This document shows, one piece after another, positions 61,727-64,000 of a stretch of 64,000 nt of DNA; position 1 is the first letter of the stretch, and every line of letters starts with the position of its first letter. A model generated the notes under the pieces. It had not been told where the DNA came from, ran no database searches, and saw nothing but the letters and a program-made list of their open reading frames with translations. The stretch is taken from contig NZ_JAIBOA010000008.1 of NCBI RefSeq assembly GCF_019458805.1, forward strand, positions 1-64,000, written 5' to 3'. Both the position numbers and the translations under genes were made by a program. This DNA is from Actinomadura parmotrematis. Lineage in GTDB: Bacteria; Actinomycetota; Actinomycetes; Streptosporangiales; Streptosporangiaceae.

Positions 61727-62029
61727 GTGGACAGAGAGCGCGATTCGCCCGCGTTGCGGGCACGGGTGGAGCGCTGGAGCGCGGTGCCCCTGGTCCTGCT
61801 GCACCGGCGGAGCGGCCTGCTCATCGCGGCCGTCGTGGTGCTGCTCGTCGCGGGGCTGCTCGTCCCCGGCCCGGCGGGGGCCGTCTCCCTGGCCGTGCTG
61901 CTCGCCCTGCTCGGCTGGCTCACCTACCTGAACTGGCCGGGCCTGGACGCCCGCGCCCGGACGCTGCGGGCGGCCGCCCTCCTCGTGCTCGCCGGCCTCG
62001 CGGCGGTGCACGCCTTGGGGTGGTTTTGA
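61727..62029 (+). CDS. Small membrane protein (DUF6703-like)
   Basis: The 100-residue protein has a charged N-terminus then three hydrophobic segments (LLIAAVVVLLVAGLLVPG; SLAVLLALLGWLTYL; LLVLAGLAAVHALGWF), with the conserved TYLNWPGLDARARTLR between the last two. I recognise it as the DUF6703 type, function unknown. The GTG start is seven bases after TAGGTT, a likely leaderless -10. Its stop codon lies in the Zur box/-35 region of znuA. Confidence 0.78.
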   Translation: MDRERDSPALRARVERWSAVPLVLLHRRSGLLIAAVVVLLVAGLLVPGPAGAVSLAVLLALLGWLTYLNWPGLDARARTLRAAALLVLAGLAAVHALGWF

Positions 62030-62054
62030 CAATCATTTTCATATTCATCCATAC
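62025..62054 (+). promoter_or_regulatory. znu promoter with Zur box
   Basis: TTGACA (62025-62030), 18-bp spacer, CATACT (62049-62054) forms a good promoter, with the znuA GTG seven bases later (leaderless). The Zur box TGACAATCATTTTCA (62026-62040; consensus TGAAAATCATTTTCA, one mismatch) overlaps the -35 and spacer, so zinc-loaded Zur would block RNA polymerase. Confidence 0.85.
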
Positions 62055-62061
62055 TTGAGGG

Positions 62062-63012
62062 GTGCCTCCCCTTCGCAAGCCCGCCGCCCGCAGGACCCTC
62101 GCGCTCCTGTCCGCCGCCGCTCTCGGCGCGGCCGCCCTCACCGCCTGCGGCGACGCCGGCGCGAGCGGGGACGGCCGCACCCGGGTGGTCGCGTCGTTCT
62201 ACCCGATGGCCTGGCTGAGCGAGCGTGTCGGCGGCGGCGCCGTGCAGGTGACCACCCTCACCGCGCCGGGCGCCGAGCCCCACGACCTGGAGCTCACCGC
62301 CAAGCAGGTGGGCCGGGTCGGCAAGGCCCGCCTCGTCGTCTACGTCAAGGGCGTGCAGCCCGCCGTGGACGACGCCGTCGCCAAGGAGGCGAAGGGCCGC
62401 GCCCTCGACGCCGCCGCGACCGTCCCGACCCTCCCCGCCACGCACCTCGGCGAGGAGGAGGACGAGGAGCACGGCCACGGGCACGCCGAGGCCGGCTACG
62501 ACCCGCACCTCTGGCTCGACCCCGCCCGCATGGCGACCGTAGCGAAGGCCCTCGGCGACCGCCTCGCGCAGGCCGACGCCGCGCACGCCGCCGACTACCG
62601 CGCCCGCGCCGCCGCCGTCGTCAAGGACCTCACCGCCCTCGACGGCGCCTACGCCGGCGGGCTGCGCGCCTGCAAGCAGAAGACGATCGTCACCGCGCAC
62701 GCCGCGTTCGGCTACCTCGCCCAGCGCTACGGGCTGCGCCAGGTGCCGGTCGCCGGCGTCGACCCGGCCGCCGAACCGTCCCCCAGGCGGCTCGCCGAGC
62801 TGACCGGGCAGGTCCGCGCGTCCGGCGCCACCACCGTGTTCACCGAGACGCTCGCCAGCCCCAAGGTCGCGGACGCCCTGGCCCGCGAGGCCGGGGTCCG
62901 CACCGCCGTCCTCGACCCCGTCGAGGGCATCGCCAAGGGCTCGGGCGGCGACTACCTGTCGGTGATGCGCGCGAACCTGTCCACCCTGCGGACCGCACTG
63001 GAGTGCCCGTGA
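62062..63012 (+). CDS. znuA: Zinc ABC transporter substrate-binding lipoprotein
   Basis: The 316-residue cluster A-I binding protein has a lipobox ALTAC-G (Cys near residue 30), VVASFYPMAWLSERVGGGAV, the ligand motif GAEPHDLELT (His), a His/Glu-rich loop EEEDEEHGHGHAEAGYDPHL (zinc-specific), TAHAAFGYLAQRYGL (His) and FTETLASPKVADALA. It captures Zn2+ outside the membrane for ZnuBC. The GTG start is directly behind a Zur-controlled promoter. It overlaps znuC by four bases. Confidence 0.95.
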   Translation: MPPLRKPAARRTLALLSAAALGAAALTACGDAGASGDGRTRVVASFYPMAWLSERVGGGAVQVTTLTAPGAEPHDLELTAKQVGRVGKARLVVYVKGVQPAVDDAVAKEAKGRALDAAATVPTLPATHLGEEEDEEHGHGHAEAGYDPHLWLDPARMATVAKALGDRLAQADAAHAADYRARAAAVVKDLTALDGAYAGGLRACKQKTIVTAHAAFGYLAQRYGLRQVPVAGVDPAAEPSPRRLAELTGQVRASGATTVFTETLASPKVADALAREAGVRTAVLDPVEGIAKGSGGDYLSVMRANLSTLRTALECP

Positions 63013-63728
63013 CCGACGCCCCTCCCCCGGAGCACACCCCGGAGCCCGCCCCGCCGTTCGCGATGACCGGCGGCCGGGCCGCCCTCGACGGCCGCGAGGT
63101 GCTGCGCGGCGTCGACCTCACCGTCCGCGCCGGCGACGTCGTCGCCCTGCTCGGCCCGAACGGCGCGGGCAAGTCCACGCTCGTCCGCGCGCTGCTCGGG
63201 CTGGTGCCGCTGACCGCCGGCCGCACCGAGATCTACGGGGTGCCGCCCGCCCGCTTCCGCGACTGGCACCGCCTCGCCTACGTCCCGCAGCGGCTCCCGG
63301 CGGGCGGCGGCGTGCCCGCCACCGTCCGCGAGGTCGTCGCGTCCGGCCGGATCGCCCGCCGGTCGCGCTGGCGGCCGGCGTCGGCCGCCGACCGCGCCGC
63401 GGTGGACCGCGCGCTGGAGGCCGTCGGGCTCGCCGGCCGCGCCCGCGACTCCGCGCACCTGCTGTCGGGCGGCCAGCAGCAGCGGGTGATGATCGCCCGC
63501 GCGCTCGCCGGGGAGCCCGAGGCGCTCGTCATGGACGAGCCGAACGCCGGCGTCGACGCCGAGCGGCAGCACGCCCTCGCCGCCACCGTCGGCGCGCTCG
63601 CCGCCGGCGGGCGGACGGTGCTGCTCGTCCTGCACGAGACCGGCCCGCTGGCCCCCCTGATCACCCGCACCGTGCACCTCGACGACGGCCGCGTGCGGCG
63701 CGAGGAGACCCCGGAGATGAGCGCATGA
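63009..63728 (+). CDS. znuC: Zinc ABC transporter ATP-binding protein
   Basis: The 239-residue ATPase has Walker A LLGPNGAGKSTLVR, Q-loop YVPQRLPAGGGVPATV, signature LLSGGQQQRVMIARAL, Walker B ALVMDEPNAGVD and switch His LVLHETGPLAPLI. It powers zinc uptake with ZnuA and ZnuB. The GTG start overlaps znuA (GTGA) and its TGA overlaps znuB (ATGA), giving a coupled operon under the Zur box. The first ~18 residues are a Pro-rich extension. Confidence 0.95.
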   Translation: MTDAPPPEHTPEPAPPFAMTGGRAALDGREVLRGVDLTVRAGDVVALLGPNGAGKSTLVRALLGLVPLTAGRTEIYGVPPARFRDWHRLAYVPQRLPAGGGVPATVREVVASGRIARRSRWRPASAADRAAVDRALEAVGLAGRARDSAHLLSGGQQQRVMIARALAGEPEALVMDEPNAGVDAERQHALAATVGALAAGGRTVLLVLHETGPLAPLITRTVHLDDGRVRREETPEMSA

Positions 63729-64000
63729 GCGAGATGCTGTCCTACGACTTCATGCGCATCGCCCTCGCGATGGCGGTGCTGGTCGGCCTCAGCGCGCCCG
63801 CCATCGGCACCTTCGTCGTGCAGCGGCGGCTGTCGCTGCTCGGCGACGGCATCGGCCACATCGCGCTCACCGGCATCGGCCTCGGCCTGCTCACCGGCAC
63901 CTCCCCGACGCTCGCCGCGCTCGCGGTGGCCGTCCTCGGCGCCGTCGCCATCGAGGTGCTGCGCGCGCGCAGCCGGAGCGGCGCCGACGTCGCGCTCGCC
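63725..64000 (+). CDS. znuB: Zinc ABC transporter permease (partial, runs off the window)
   Basis: The first 92 codons of an ABC-3 family permease: MSEMLSYDFMRIALAMAVLV, then SAPAIGTFVVQRRLSLLGDG and IGHIALTGIGLGLLTGTSPT, the ZnuB/MntB pattern. The QRRLSLLGDGIGHIALTG loop contacts the ATPase. It overlaps znuC by ATGA. The 3' part lies beyond base 64000. Confidence 0.93.
   Translation, partial: MSEMLSYDFMRIALAMAVLVGLSAPAIGTFVVQRRLSLLGDGIGHIALTGIGLGLLTGTSPTLAALAVAVLGAVAIEVLRARSRSGADVALA

Overview
This 64 kb window is chromosomal DNA from a high-GC actinobacterium. A Streptosporangiales/Thermomonosporaceae-type organism (Actinomadura-like) fits best. That is an inference from the very high G+C, frequent GTG starts, many 4-bp GTGA/ATGA gene overlaps, start codons sitting 6-9 nt after a -10-like hexamer (leaderless transcripts), an XRE-DUF5753/DUF397 pair, a Methyltransf_19-type enzyme and an LLM-family (F420-type) oxidoreductase. 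I saw no phage, insertion sequence or CRISPR array. The only broken gene I recognise is a NACHT-ATPase remnant near 39.5 kb.

Layout. 0-6 kb: a MarR/DHA2 efflux pair, then an iron-siderophore ABC importer (ATPase and two permeases) divergent from its binding lipoprotein, with an IdeR/DmdR1-type iron box between them. 6-9 kb: a DUF72 protein, a WhiJ-like XRE-DUF5753 regulator with a DUF397 partner made of four tandem modules, and two orphan small genes ending in a 28-bp perfect terminator stem. 9-17 kb: two more DHA2 exporters with TetR and MarR regulators, a predicted immunity-like protein, a helicase-associated-domain protein, a double VOC protein and tRNA-Asn. 17-29 kb: a YtxH-like protein, an MGH1-like glycosidase and a complete-looking Ter stress module (HAD, StiP, PRTase/TRSP, CitE-like lyase, three TerD, a TerC/DUF475 membrane protein, a coiled-coil protein). 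29-32.5 kb: dnaG followed by a principal-type sigma factor. 33-39 kb: a secreted GH25 lysozyme and urease ureABCFGD (no ureE), then a MerR regulator. 39-47.5 kb: accessory genes (NACHT remnant, RsbW-like ATPase, VWA lipoprotein-like protein, large secreted S8/FG-GAP protein, LLM oxidoreductase, methyltransferase). 47.5-64 kb: GtrA, an MFS permease, dgt, a YdcF-like protein, ppdK, a GH15 hydrolase, secreted proteins, glycyl-tRNA synthetase, a DUF1906 protein and a Zur-boxed znuACB zinc importer running off the right edge.

Most notable structure. First, a ~110-bp intergenic cassette occurs twice: before the Ter-module HAD gene and, inside the urease operon, before ureC. It fills the space from the upstream stop codon to the next ATGAGCAC start and carries the ribosome-binding site. 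It has a 47-nt core with 45 identities, and the two differences are a C-to-G and a G-to-C that could form one covarying pair. It looks like a dispersed structured RNA/translation-initiation element. Second, two MerR-type promoters with the same geometry (TTGACC -35 entering a GGAGC/GCTCC palindrome) sit before the merR gene at 39.2 kb and before the LLM oxidoreductase 6.5 kb away, linking a regulator to a non-adjacent target. Further regulatory candidates are a 14-bp triple repeat over the marR promoter, a DasR-like site between ppdK and the GH15 gene, a Crp-like site before a secreted protein, and a Zur box.
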